Source: an uncultured Collinsella sp.
GTDB taxonomy: Bacteria > Actinomycetota > Coriobacteriia > Coriobacteriales > Coriobacteriaceae
Length of the DNA: 64,000 bases
Assembly: GCA_958427145.1 (NCBI GenBank)
Contig: CAUAAZ010000002.1
Location: 74,692-138,691, forward strand
Direction: 5' to 3'
The stretch's first letter is position 1, and each line of letters opens with the position of its first letter. The position numbers and the translations under genes were made by a program. Shown here piece after piece: positions 32,127 to 40,788 of this stretch. Under the pieces are notes generated by a model, which saw only the letters and a program-made list of their open reading frames with translations, did not search any database and was not told the DNA's origin.

Positions 32127-32468
32127 TTACTCCTCGGCGCCCTCAGCGGCCTCAGCGGCAGCCTTAGCGGCCTCGGCCTCTTTGGCGAGCTGCTTCTTGG
32201 ACTTCTTGACGACGGTCTCGGTCTTCTCGCCCTCGTTGGCGGCCTTGACCAGAGCGGCGACAGCGTCGGTGAGCTGAGCGCCCTTGGACTGCCAGTCAGC
32301 GATCTTCTCGAGATCGAGGTTGATGGTCTTGGGGGTGGTCATCGGGTTGTAGCGGCCAACCTCCTCGATGATACGACCGTCACGCGGGGCGCGGGAATCG
32401 GCGACGACGACACGGTAGTACGGACGCTTCTTAGCGCCGTGACGAGCAAGGCGAATCTTGACTGCCAA
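32127..32468 (-). CDS. rpsP: 30S ribosomal protein S16
   Basis: A 113-residue S16. VKIRLARHGAKKRPYYRVVV is diagnostic, with SRAPRDGRIIEEVGRYNP following. The C-terminal 35 residues are Lys/Ala/Glu-rich. TTG at 32468 is the start (GGAGG 8 nt upstream), giving MAVKIR. It is the first gene of rpsP-khpA-rimM-trmD-lepB(-glyQS-ppsR) and has its own promoter. Confidence 0.97.
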   Translation of the reverse strand: MAVKIRLARHGAKKRPYYRVVVADSRAPRDGRIIEEVGRYNPMTTPKTINLDLEKIADWQSKGAQLTDAVAALVKAANEGEKTETVVKKSKKQLAKEAEAAKAAAEAAEGAEE

Positions 32469-32597
32469 AGGAAACTCCTCCAACCAAGCAGCTTTAGGCT
32501 GCAACTACAAACAAACAGTTGAACATAATACGCCATCGACGCGGGCAGGTGAAGTCCGTGAGACCAACTTCTTCGGTGTAGTCGAGGGCAAATCCAT

Positions 32598-32625
32598 ATC
32601 TTAGACAAGAATTCGGGATTTGCAA
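32598..32625 (-). promoter_or_regulatory. Predicted promoter of the rpsP operon
   Basis: On the minus strand TTGCAA (32620-32625), 16 bp, TAAGAT (32598-32603). It leaves a leader of about 120 nt before rpsP. A second possible -10 (TATTAT) lies closer to the gene. Confidence 0.55.
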
Positions 32626-32657
32626 GCACATACACGCACCCCACATGAGCTGCGCGG

Positions 32658-32663
32658 TATACT
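32658..32663 (+). promoter_or_regulatory. -10 element of dinB placed for leaderless transcription
   Basis: TATACT ends 7 bp before the ATG at 32670, so the expected start of transcription coincides with that ATG. No convincing -35 is visible. Confidence 0.4.
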
Positions 32664-32669
32664 CATGAC

Positions 32670-33923
32670 ATGGAAAGACGCGAACATACATACGGTTATG
32701 AGGATGCCATGGGCGTCACGCCGCCTCCCTGGACGGGCCCGGCGGTGGGCCTCATGGACCTCGATGCGTTTTTTGCGAGCGTGGAGATGCTCGACCATCC
32801 CGAATGGCGCGGAAAACCGCTCATCGTGGGCGGAGACGCCGATTCGCGTGGCGTCGTGTCCACGTGTTCATATGAGGCACGTCGCTTTGGCGTGCACTCT
32901 GCCATGGCCTCGGCCGAGGCGCGGCGCTTGTGCCCGCAAGCCATTTGGACGCATGGGCATTTTGATCGCTATCGTGAGGTCAGCGCGCAGGTCATGGCAA
33001 TTCTCGCTGACGAGACCCCGCGCGTTGAACGCGTATCCATCGACGAAGCCTTTATCGATATCACACCGGGTCGCTTTGCGCCCGAAGACCCGCTGCTGGT
33101 TGCGCGGCGTATAAGCGACCGCGTGGCAGGGCTGGGAGTGACCTGCTCCATTGGCGTGGGCTGCAACAAGACGGTCGCAAAGATCGCAAGCGAGCGGGAT
33201 AAGCCGTTTGGGCTGACCATCGTGCGCCCCGGAACCGAGCAGCGCTTTTTGGCCGCGCTGCCGGTATCTGCCATGAGCGGCATCGGACGCTCGGCCGAGG
33301 AGCGACTGCGCCGCATGCGCATCTACACCCTCGGCGAGCTTTCGCGCGCGCCTGAGTCCACACTGGCCTCTATTTTTGGCGTCAACGGCGAACGCATGCG
33401 CCAGCGTGCGCTGGGACTCGAAATCTCCGAAGTCACGAGTCTCGACGAAGAGCGCGAGGTCAAGTCGGTCAGCAATGAACGCACCTTTGCGAAAGATTTG
33501 ACTGAGCGTAGGGATATTGAGGCGGCGATTGCACTGTTGGGAGAGTCAGTGGGACGCCGTCTGCGCCGTCAGGGGCTGACGGGCGCCACGGTAACGCTCA
33601 AGCTTAAGTATTCGTATGGAAGCGGTCGCTCGGCACAGCGCCGACTGCTTCATCCGACAGACGATGAGAACATCTTCGTGGCGGTTGCGCTCGAACTGCT
33701 CGACAACATCTGGCAGGAAGGCATGCATGTTCGCTTAGCGGGCATCGGCATGAGCGACTTCGACCACCAAGGCGGCATCCAGACTGACCTGTTCTGCGAG
33801 ATCGATGACCGCGGAGCCCAATCCAGCGACCGCCGCGACCTCTCCGTCGCCATCGACGCCGTCCGAGACAAATTCGGCGACACCGCCCTTTCCTTCGGCC
33901 GCCAATCCCGCTTCAACGATTAA
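32670..33923 (+). CDS. dinB: DNA polymerase IV (Y-family)
   Basis: A translesion polymerase of up to 417 residues. LMDLDAFFASVEML holds the first metal-binding Asp, SIDEAFIDIT the catalytic Asp-Glu pair, and SIGVGCNKTVAKIASERDKP the fingers/palm segment. HhH thumb and little-finger domains follow. QTDLF near residue 375 is a canonical beta-clamp binding motif. If the ATG at 32670 is used the mRNA is leaderless; an in-frame ATG at 32709 has GAGGA 5 nt upstream and gives a normal family N-terminus. Both are possible. It stands alone on the plus strand between two minus-strand operons. Confidence 0.95.
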   Translation: MERREHTYGYEDAMGVTPPPWTGPAVGLMDLDAFFASVEMLDHPEWRGKPLIVGGDADSRGVVSTCSYEARRFGVHSAMASAEARRLCPQAIWTHGHFDRYREVSAQVMAILADETPRVERVSIDEAFIDITPGRFAPEDPLLVARRISDRVAGLGVTCSIGVGCNKTVAKIASERDKPFGLTIVRPGTEQRFLAALPVSAMSGIGRSAEERLRRMRIYTLGELSRAPESTLASIFGVNGERMRQRALGLEISEVTSLDEEREVKSVSNERTFAKDLTERRDIEAAIALLGESVGRRLRRQGLTGATVTLKLKYSYGSGRSAQRRLLHPTDDENIFVAVALELLDNIWQEGMHVRLAGIGMSDFDHQGGIQTDLFCEIDDRGAQSSDRRDLSVAIDAVRDKFGDTALSFGRQSRFND

Positions 33924-33935
33924 CCGCCTTTGGGC

Positions 33936-33979
33936 AAAAAAGAAAGCCGGGCAGGTACGGAAAACCGCAACTGCCCGGC
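33936..33979 (-). terminator. Intrinsic terminator of the obgE-rsfS unit
   Basis: On the minus strand GCCGGGCAG and CTGCCCGGC arms, with an inner GCGG/CCGT pairing, are followed by TTTCTTTTTT. It may also stop dinB transcripts arriving from the other side. Confidence 0.85.
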
Positions 33980-34021
33980 GATATGCGTGAGGGTAGCTAA
34001 AACCCCGTCTCAAATGAGCTA

Positions 34022-34477
34022 CTAAAGGAGATTGAGGGGGAGCTGGGGGGCGTCTCCCCAGAGTTTCTCGAGGCGGTAGAAGTCGCGGGCTTCAGGAGTG
34101 AAGACGTGGACGACAACCGAACCATAGTCCATGAGCATCCAGGTCTTCTGCTCGCGACCCTCGATGGAGAACGGGTGCTCGCCGCAAGCCTCGGCGACCT
34201 TCTCCTCGATCTCGTCGACGATAGAATCGACCTGGCGGTTGTTGGTACCGGTGGCAAGCACAAAGTAGTCGCATACGTCGGAAAGCTCGGTCAGGTCGAG
34301 CACCTGAACGTCCTCGCCCTTCTTGTCGTAGGCGGCCTGCGCGGCGGCGCGGGCGACATCCTCGGCGGCGACACCGCTCGCGGACAGCGAGGCGGCAGTG
34401 CGGTCGGACGTGGCGACGAAGCTCTTGTGCTCCACACCTTCAAGAATCTGCTCGTCGGTCATGGTCTCGTCGGCCAT
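34022..34477 (-). CDS. rsfS: Ribosomal silencing factor RsfS (Iojap family)
   Basis: A 151-residue protein that binds L14 and blocks subunit joining under nutrient limitation. The conserved core AAYDKKGEDVQVLDLTELSD, DYFVLATGTNNRQVDSIVDE and DYGSVVVHVFTPEARDFYRL is complete. About 45 residues at the N-terminus are extra relative to the usual 105-120-residue family. ATG 34477 has GAGGTATTCC upstream. It is the last gene of the obgE-nadD-yqeK-rsfS block, a conserved order. Confidence 0.95.
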   Translation of the reverse strand: MADETMTDEQILEGVEHKSFVATSDRTAASLSASGVAAEDVARAAAQAAYDKKGEDVQVLDLTELSDVCDYFVLATGTNNRQVDSIVDEIEEKVAEACGEHPFSIEGREQKTWMLMDYGSVVVHVFTPEARDFYRLEKLWGDAPQLPLNLL

Positions 34478-34504
34478 GGAATACCTCTTTCTAGACAGCC
34501 CGAG

Positions 34505-35113
34505 CTAACGCAGCTGGGCGTAATGGTTGTAAATCGTAATAGCTGTGGGATAAAGATAGCGCCCGGACTGGATCACATAGACCAAACCCTGCGCAAAACA
34601 GGAGAAGAACAACTCGTCGAGCGTCGACTTCCCCACCATCTTGCGCAGTGCATGGGCATAGTCGCCGTGGCGGTTGGGCTCGATGGCATCGGCCACAAAG
34701 ACCACCATATCGAGCGGCGTCATATCGCAGGCACCCACGGTGTGACGGTCGACAGCCTGAAAAACCGCCGGCGACAGCTCGGGAAAAAGCTGCGGAAGCT
34801 CATAGGCGGCAACAGGGCCATGCAAAAGCGGCGTCGCGGCGGAAGGAGAGCCGGCAATCTTAATGCCGTAATGCAGAGCGCGCGTGACCAGCTCGTCGTC
34901 GGAGAGCACTTTGTCCCAGTCATGGATCAGGCCGGCGGCAGCGGCATCAAAGCGGTCAACGCCGTAGACCTCGGCCAGATGAAGTGCGGTCTCGGCAACA
35001 CCCAGCGAATGCACATAGCGCTTACGCTTATCCTTCATGCGAACATCGAGCAGCTCTCGAATGCGCTTGAGCAGCGCGCGCTCATCGCCCTCAAACTGAT
35101 CCTCTACCGACAA
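34505..35113 (-). CDS. yqeK: YqeK-type HD-domain hydrolase (probable Ap4A phosphohydrolase)
   Basis: A 202-residue HD-domain protein. Metal ligands are visible in HSLGVAETA, IHDWDK, HGPVAAYE and DRHTVG, and VADAIEPNR is a YqeK signature. Characterised homologues hydrolyse diadenosine tetraphosphate symmetrically. TTG at 35113 follows GGGGG by 6 nt. It sits between nadD and rsfS as in Firmicutes. Confidence 0.9.
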   Translation of the reverse strand: MSVEDQFEGDERALLKRIRELLDVRMKDKRKRYVHSLGVAETALHLAEVYGVDRFDAAAAGLIHDWDKVLSDDELVTRALHYGIKIAGSPSAATPLLHGPVAAYELPQLFPELSPAVFQAVDRHTVGACDMTPLDMVVFVADAIEPNRHGDYAHALRKMVGKSTLDELFFSCFAQGLVYVIQSGRYLYPTAITIYNHYAQLR

Positions 35114-35125
35114 CGTAGACCCCCA

Positions 35126-35803
35126 TCACTCAAAATCTTCTTGGCCCAAATCGGCATATAGCCTGCGTTTGCGAATGTAGCCGAGCACGGACTCGCTCGT
35201 AAGATAGCGCACGCTCATGCCGCGGGCAACTCGCTTACGAATGTTCGTCGAGCTGATCGCCAGCGCCGGAATCTGAATATAGCGCACGTCGAACGGCAGC
35301 CCCGACTCTTTGATTCGGGCACGCGCCGTATCGATATCAAAGCCCGGTCGCGTCGCCGCAATAAAGGTAGCAAGCTCAGCGATTCGTTCGGCATCATGCC
35401 AGGTCACGATATCGATAATCGCGTCGGCGCCCGTAATAAAGTAGAGCTTTACCTGCGGCGGGTAAAAGTCGCGAAGGGCATGAAGCGTATCGGCCGTATA
35501 GGTTACGCCCGGGCGGTCGATCTCGAACCGGCTCGCCAAAAAGGCCGGGTTCGCGGCGGTGGCGAGGACCGTCATAGCATAACGGTCCTCGGCAGGCGTC
35601 ACCGGCTTGTCAAGCTTAAAGGCAGGAGAGCCCGCCGGCATAAAGAGCACAGCATCCAAGTCGAGCGACTCGCGCGCCTGCTCGGCGGTCACCAGGTGCC
35701 CGTAATGGATGGGATCAAAGGTGCCACCCATAATGCCGAGCCTAAACTCCCGCCCGTCCTCTAGAGGAAGCTCGGGCAGACCGATTCCACCGCGCAGCGA
35801 CAT
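35126..35803 (-). CDS. nadD: Nicotinate-nucleotide adenylyltransferase
   Basis: A 225-residue nucleotidyltransferase making deamido-NAD from NaMN and ATP. IMGGTFDPIHYGHLVTAEQA is the HxGH-type ATP site, and ISSTNIRKRVARG the C-terminal ISSTxIR motif. About 20 residues precede the usual start. It is 4 bp behind obgE. The product enters the NAD pool. Confidence 0.95.
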   Translation of the reverse strand: MSLRGGIGLPELPLEDGREFRLGIMGGTFDPIHYGHLVTAEQARESLDLDAVLFMPAGSPAFKLDKPVTPAEDRYAMTVLATAANPAFLASRFEIDRPGVTYTADTLHALRDFYPPQVKLYFITGADAIIDIVTWHDAERIAELATFIAATRPGFDIDTARARIKESGLPFDVRYIQIPALAISSTNIRKRVARGMSVRYLTSESVLGYIRKRRLYADLGQEDFE

Positions 35804-35806
35804 GGC

Positions 35807-37273
35807 TTACTCGCCCTCCGAGGTCTCGGCATCGTCCGCGGCATCCACCGCATCGACAACCTCGACGCCCTCATCCGCAGCATCGGTCACGTCAATGGCC
35901 CCAACGGCAACGTCCTCGCCAGCATCCTCGAGCTCCTCGTACTCCGAGAAGTCCTCAGCGCCCTCAAAGTCAAAGGCGCGCTGGCAAATGCGGACCTCGT
36001 CGCCCGCACGGCAACCGGCCTTCTCGAGCGCGTCGTCAACACCCATACGCGCAAACTTATGCTGCAGGTAAATGACGGCTTCCTCATTTTCCCAGTCGGT
36101 CTGAATGACCATGCGCTCGATGGCACGACCGACCACACGGAAGGCACCTGGCTCTTCCTGGACAATGCGGAAACGCTTCTCGCGCTGCAGGCGGCGACGC
36201 TCCCACTCCTCGTCGCGCAGATCGACCGGCTCATCGGAGACAGCCAACTCGGCGCGCAGCTTAGCCACCTGCTCGCCCACGGCAAGCATCAGCGTGTTGA
36301 GGCCGGCGCCCGTCACAGCAGACACGGCAAAGAACATATGTCCATCATCGAGCGCTGCACGCTTGAGGTCGGCAATCTTGTCGGCCGTCCCCGGCGCGTC
36401 GCACTTGTTGGCAACGACGATCTGCGGACGCTCCGAAAGCTCGGCGCCATACTGCTCGAGCTCACGGTTAATGATGTGGTAATCCTCGACCGGATCGCGA
36501 TCCTCAAAACCACCCGTCATGTCGACGACGTGCATGATCAGGGCCGTACGCTCAATGTGGCGCAGGAACTGGTGACCCAGGCCCTTGCCCTCGCTCGCGC
36601 CCTCGATAAGACCAGGGACGTCGGCAACGACGTAAGAATATTCGCCGGCACACACCATGCCCAGATTGGGCACGAGCGTGGTAAACGGGTAGTCAGCAAT
36701 CTTGGGGCGGGCGGCACTCATGCGCGCAATGAGCGATGACTTACCCACCGAGGGAAAGCCCACGAGCGCGGCATCGGCCATAAGCTTCATCTCTAGCTCA
36801 ATCCAGTGCTCCTCGGCCGGCTCGCCCAGCTGGGCGAACGCGGGCGCGCGGCGCACCGACGTCACAAAGTGCGTGTTGCCCAGACCGCCGGCACCGCCGG
36901 GCGCCACGACGACGCGCTCGCCGTCGTGCACCAGATCGGCAATCTCGAACATCGGGGTCTGCGTCTCGGGATCGAGCTCGCGTACCACGGTACCCATGGG
37001 GACCTTGAGAATCAGGTCCTCGCCGCTCTTACCGTTACGACGGGCACCCTGCCCGTGCGTGCCGCGCTCGGCGCGGAAGTGATGCTTAAAGCGGTAATCG
37101 ATCAGCGAAGACAGCTGAGCATCGGCCTGGATGACGACATTGCCGCCACGACCGCCGTCGCCGCCATCGGGGCCGCCCTTGGGAACAAATGCCTCGCGCC
37201 TAAACGACATGCATCCGGCTCCGCCGTCGCCGCCGCACACGTTAATGCGGCTGATATCGGTGAACTGTGACAA
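35807..37273 (-). CDS. obgE: GTPase Obg (CgtA)
   Basis: A 488-residue ribosome-associated GTPase. The glycine-rich Obg fold is seen in CGGDGGAGCMSFRREAFVPK, then G1 GFPSVGKSS, G3 VADVPGLIEGA and G4 NKCD. A C-terminal OCT domain (RVVGRAIERMVIQTDWENEE) and an acidic Asp/Glu/Ala tail of about 60 residues follow. TTG at 37273 lies 8 nt after GGAGG. It acts in 50S assembly and stress control. It is downstream of rpmA across a terminator. Confidence 0.97.
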   Translation of the reverse strand: MSQFTDISRINVCGGDGGAGCMSFRREAFVPKGGPDGGDGGRGGNVVIQADAQLSSLIDYRFKHHFRAERGTHGQGARRNGKSGEDLILKVPMGTVVRELDPETQTPMFEIADLVHDGERVVVAPGGAGGLGNTHFVTSVRRAPAFAQLGEPAEEHWIELEMKLMADAALVGFPSVGKSSLIARMSAARPKIADYPFTTLVPNLGMVCAGEYSYVVADVPGLIEGASEGKGLGHQFLRHIERTALIMHVVDMTGGFEDRDPVEDYHIINRELEQYGAELSERPQIVVANKCDAPGTADKIADLKRAALDDGHMFFAVSAVTGAGLNTLMLAVGEQVAKLRAELAVSDEPVDLRDEEWERRRLQREKRFRIVQEEPGAFRVVGRAIERMVIQTDWENEEAVIYLQHKFARMGVDDALEKAGCRAGDEVRICQRAFDFEGAEDFSEYEELEDAGEDVAVGAIDVTDAADEGVEVVDAVDAADDAETSEGE

Positions 37274-37289
37274 CAGAATCGCCTCCTAC

Positions 37290-37333
37290 AAAAAAGAGGG
37301 AGACCCTTGAATCCTAAAACTCAAGTGCCTCCC
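37290..37333 (-). terminator. Terminator between rpmA and obgE
   Basis: On the minus strand GGGAG...CTTGA pairs with TCAAG...CTCCC and is followed by TCTTTTTTG. It lies only 17 bp from the obgE start, so obgE needs read-through or its own promoter. Confidence 0.75.
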
Positions 37334-37358
37334 ACATATGTGCTCTATGAAGGGTGAA

Positions 37359-37616
37359 TTACGCGTTCGCGAGCGGGCGTACGCTGACCCTGTGCTTGAT
37401 ACCCTTGTGGAACTCAACGGTACCGTCGACCAGCGCGAACAGCGTGTCGTCCTTACCACGGCCAACGTTCTCACCCGGGTGGATGTGCGTGCCGTGCTGA
37501 CGGACGAGAATCGTGCCCGTGGTTACCGTCTGGCCGGCATAGCGCTTCGTGCCAAGGCGCTGACCGCGGGAGTCACGGCCATTACGGGAGGAACCGAGTC
37601 CTTTTTTGTGTGCCAT
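37359..37616 (-). CDS. rpmA: 50S ribosomal protein L27
   Basis: An 85-residue L27 beginning AHKKGLGSSRNGRDSRGQRL. The mature-type N-terminus reaches the peptidyl transferase centre. There is no Prp-cleaved extension as in Firmicutes, and no prp gene between rplU and rpmA, which is consistent. Length and the QTVTTGTILVRQHGTHIHPG block are typical. It follows rplU by 33 bp. Confidence 0.98.
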   Translation of the reverse strand: MAHKKGLGSSRNGRDSRGQRLGTKRYAGQTVTTGTILVRQHGTHIHPGENVGRGKDDTLFALVDGTVEFHKGIKHRVSVRPLANA

Positions 37617-37649
37617 TGTGTATACCTACTCTTTCGTTACGAGTGTAAT

Positions 37650-38024
37650 CTACTCGGCGACGGGAGCCTCGGCAACAGCCTCAGCCTCTGCCTTGACAGC
37701 CTTCTTGGCGCGGGAGGTAGCCTGAACCTTCACGATCTTCAGCTTGGTGAGCTGCTGACGGTGACCCTTCAGACGACGATAGCGCTTGCGCTTGTGGAAC
37801 TTGAAGACCAGCTGCTTCTCGCCCTTGAACTGCTCAACGATCTGAGCGGTAACCTTGGCCTTGGCCAGCTTGCCGGGATCGGTGACGATCTTCTTACCAT
37901 CGTTGAGGAAGATAACCGGCAGGGTGACCTTGTCGCCCTCATTGCCCTCGATCTTCTCGACGGTGATGACATCGTCGGTGGCGACCTTGTACTGCTTGCC
38001 GCCCGTGTTAACGATTGCGTACAT
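37650..38024 (-). CDS. rplU: 50S ribosomal protein L21
   Basis: A 124-residue L21. YAIVNTGGKQYKVATDDVIT at the N-terminus and HKRKRYRRLKGHRQQLTKLK are diagnostic. The last 20-25 residues are an Ala/Glu/Lys-rich extension. ATG 38024 has AAGGG 9 nt upstream; a longer frame has no support. It heads rplU-rpmA from a strong promoter. Confidence 0.97.
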   Translation of the reverse strand: MYAIVNTGGKQYKVATDDVITVEKIEGNEGDKVTLPVIFLNDGKKIVTDPGKLAKAKVTAQIVEQFKGEKQLVFKFHKRKRYRRLKGHRQQLTKLKIVKVQATSRAKKAVKAEAEAVAEAPVAE

Positions 38025-38066
38025 GTTTACTTGCCCTTCATGCATCAGTTAGTGCAACAGCCGAAT

Positions 38067-38095
38067 ATAGTAGCAGGCGAAAATACCCCCGTCAA
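38067..38095 (-). promoter_or_regulatory. Promoter of rplU-rpmA
   Basis: On the minus strand TTGACG (38090-38095), 17 bp ending in TGC, TACTAT (38067-38072). The -35 overlaps the stop codon of the preceding gene. Confidence 0.75.
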
Positions 38096-38904
38096 CGAGT
38101 ATGTGGAGCAAATCCACAAGTTCGCACAGGTATGGGGCTGACGAGTCGGCCCTCGTCGTCCTCGCATGCTTGATTCTGACGCTCGACATCGTAGGAGCAG
38201 ATGGTCACGAGGTCTTGCATACCGGTGGAAACAATAGGTGCATCCACGCCCGGGGTCAAGCCCTGCAACAAAACATCAGCAGCAGAAAGCAAAATTTCCG
38301 GACGCATGGAGCCCTCGTTGTCGGCATGGGTGTCGAGCATGAGCACCAAATGGTCTGGGCGCTCCCCCGCCGTGAGCTCATAACCCACGAGCGTGTGATC
38401 CAAATCCAAGCGCTTGCTCTTTTTGCCGCGCGCGTAGTCGATGCCGTGGCCCGCGCGCAGCGTGTCGATCGCACGACGCACCTCGTCGGCGCTTACGGGC
38501 GCCTCGGGATCCAAGTGCAGGTCGATGCGATACGACAGGCGCGTGAGCTGCGCCGTCAACGCCGGCGTGCGCACGTCGATGTACGCCGCCTCGATGGGCG
38601 CCAGATCGGCCGGAGACGCCGCAGCCAGGCGCCCAAACGCCTCGTCGAGCGCCACGAACTCGGTCATAAACAGGTCATACCACTCGCAGGTCGACGACGT
38701 ACCCACCGGCAGCGCCGAAGAGAAGCCCACGCGCATGTGCGGAGAGAAGCCCTGCGTGACGGCATAGGGAAGTCCCGCACGGCGCACGATGCGCTCAATG
38801 GTATGGATTACTTCGAGATGGCCCAGGTACTTAAGGCGATCGCGCTTGCCATAGCGAACACGAAGCCTAAAGAGCGAGGGGTTGTCGGTCAGGCGCTCAC
38901 TCAT
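38092..38904 (-). CDS. TIGR03936-family (DUF2344) protein, partner of a radical SAM enzyme
   Basis: A 270-residue protein of the DUF2344/TIGR03936 family. RLRVRYGKRDRLKYLGHLEV and RAGLPYAVTQGFSPHMRVGF, followed by ALPVGTSSTCEWYD, are the family signature. Function is unknown. The gene overlaps the upstream radical-SAM gene by 4 bp (ATGA), a pairing conserved in many bacteria and often next to rplU-rpmA. In some genomes the two are fused. A role in RNA or ribosome modification is plausible but inferred from context. Confidence 0.88.
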   Translation of the reverse strand: MSERLTDNPSLFRLRVRYGKRDRLKYLGHLEVIHTIERIVRRAGLPYAVTQGFSPHMRVGFSSALPVGTSSTCEWYDLFMTEFVALDEAFGRLAAASPADLAPIEAAYIDVRTPALTAQLTRLSYRIDLHLDPEAPVSADEVRRAIDTLRAGHGIDYARGKKSKRLDLDHTLVGYELTAGERPDHLVLMLDTHADNEGSMRPEILLSAADVLLQGLTPGVDAPIVSTGMQDLVTICSYDVERQNQACEDDEGRLVSPIPVRTCGFAPHTR

Positions 38905-40778
38905 GCGCGATCACCCATCAATACATTCTTGGCGTGGAGCGTGGGGCAGATCCCGCAGCCGGTGCACGACGTACGGGTACAGTCGGGAGTCGTGACGCCC
39001 TCGAGCGAGCGACGGTACTCGCGCTCGAGGAAGCCGCGCGTGCAGCCGGGGCTCACGTGCTCCCACGGCAGGCGCCAGTCCAACTCGTAGGGCAGGTGCA
39101 CGAGCTCATTGAGGTCGATGCCGTTTTTGGCAGCAGCTTCCTTCCAGTTATCGAGCGAGAAATGCTCTACCCAGGCGTCAAAGCGAGAGCCCGAGCGCCA
39201 AGCATCGATGATGACGGGCGTCATGTCACGACCGGCGCGGGAAAGCGCGGCCTCGATGAGCGAGGTCTCGGCATCGTGGTAATGCACGCGGACGGCACGG
39301 TTGCGAACGCTCGTGATGAGCAGCTTCTGGCGACGCTTGACGTCGTCGTAGTCGAGCTGCGGGCACCACTGGAACGGCGTGGCAGCCTTGGGGATAAAGA
39401 CCGAAACCGAGATGGACACCGAGATCGAGCCGCGACGAGCCTTGGGCACCACGGAACGACCGAGCTCCAGCACGTGATCGGCCAGATTGGCGATGGCCAC
39501 GATGTCCTCGTCGCGCTCGCCGGGAAGGCCCATCATAAAGTAGAGCTTCATGCGGTTCCAGCCGGCCTCGAAGGCCGCCTTGGCCGCACGGTCCAGGTCC
39601 TCCTCGGTCACGTTCTTGTTAATGATGTCGCGCATGCGCTGGCTGCCGGCCTCGGGCGCGAACGTCAGTCCGCCCTTCTTTTCGCCGGCGACCGACTCGG
39701 CCATATCCACGCCAAACGAATCCAGGCGCTGCGAGGGAATGGACACGCGAATGCCCGTATCTTCCAGACGGCGGTTCAGGCGACCGAGTACATCGCGGAT
39801 GCAGGAGTGATCGGTGGTCGAAAGCGAGGTCAGCGACACCTCGTCATAGCCGGTCTTTTCCAGACCCTGAATCACCGACGAGACGATCTGGTCGGCCGAG
39901 CGCTCGCGCACTGGGCGATACGTCATGCCGGCCTGACAAAAACGACAGCCGCGGGCGCAGCCGCGCAGGATCTCGATAGACAGGCGGTCGTGAACCAGCT
40001 GCGCATAGGGCACGCACGACTGCGACAGCGGATTCGTGGCGCCGAAATCCTCGACGACGCGCTTGTAGACCACGGTCGGCGCATCCTTGCCTTCACGCGG
40101 CACGGTGTAGCCATGCGGCGAGCAGGGCTCGTCGTGACGAACCTCATAGAGCGACGGCACGTAGTTGCCGGCAATGGATGCAAGCTGCTCAACAATCTGC
40201 GCGCGCGGGACCCCTTCGTCACGCAGGCGGCGATGCAGCTGGCAGGTCTCGAGCAGCGATTCCTCGCCCTCACCGATGAGGATGGCATCGAAGAAGGCCG
40301 CGTACGGCTCGGGGTTGTACACCGAGGGGCCGCCGGCGATGATAATGGGGTCGTCCTCGGTGCGGTCAGCCGCTAACAGCGGAATACCAGCGAGGTCGAG
40401 TGCCTCGAGGAAGTTCGTCACCGCCATCTCGTGCGGCACATGCAGACCGACGATATCAAACGAAGCGACCGGCGCTGCACCCTCGAGCGACAGCAGCGGA
40501 ATACCCGCCTCGCGCATGGCATCACCCATATCGGGCCACGGCACATAGCCACGCTCGCAGGAGATGCCCTCGGCCTGGTTAAGGATGTTGTAGAGGATGG
40601 CGATGCCCTGGTTGGGCAGACCAACCTCGTACACATCCGGGTAGATCAGGCAGCAACGGTAGTCGGCATCGGCCTTGGAAAGCGTGCCCCACTCGTGATC
40701 GATATAGCGACTCGGCTTCTCGACCTTGGCGAGCAGCGGCTCAATTAAATGAAAACAATCTTGGTATGCAACGCGCAA
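38901..40778 (-). CDS. TIGR03960-family B12-binding-like radical SAM protein
   Basis: A 625-residue radical SAM enzyme. The cluster motif is CARGCRFC within EILRGCARGCRFCQAGMTYR; a cobalamin-binding-like N-terminal domain (about 40-190) precedes it. LTFAPEAGSQRMRDIINKNV is typical of the family. A cysteine-rich C-terminus (CTRTSCTGCGICPT) may bind a second cluster. The substrate is unknown. TTG at 40778 is the start, 7 nt after GGGG. Together with the overlapping TIGR03936 gene it forms a conserved pair linked to L21/L27 genes. Confidence 0.88.
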   Translation of the reverse strand: MRVAYQDCFHLIEPLLAKVEKPSRYIDHEWGTLSKADADYRCCLIYPDVYEVGLPNQGIAILYNILNQAEGISCERGYVPWPDMGDAMREAGIPLLSLEGAAPVASFDIVGLHVPHEMAVTNFLEALDLAGIPLLAADRTEDDPIIIAGGPSVYNPEPYAAFFDAILIGEGEESLLETCQLHRRLRDEGVPRAQIVEQLASIAGNYVPSLYEVRHDEPCSPHGYTVPREGKDAPTVVYKRVVEDFGATNPLSQSCVPYAQLVHDRLSIEILRGCARGCRFCQAGMTYRPVRERSADQIVSSVIQGLEKTGYDEVSLTSLSTTDHSCIRDVLGRLNRRLEDTGIRVSIPSQRLDSFGVDMAESVAGEKKGGLTFAPEAGSQRMRDIINKNVTEEDLDRAAKAAFEAGWNRMKLYFMMGLPGERDEDIVAIANLADHVLELGRSVVPKARRGSISVSISVSVFIPKAATPFQWCPQLDYDDVKRRQKLLITSVRNRAVRVHYHDAETSLIEAALSRAGRDMTPVIIDAWRSGSRFDAWVEHFSLDNWKEAAAKNGIDLNELVHLPYELDWRLPWEHVSPGCTRGFLEREYRRSLEGVTTPDCTRTSCTGCGICPTLHAKNVLMGDRA

Positions 40779-40788
40779 CGGAAAACCC

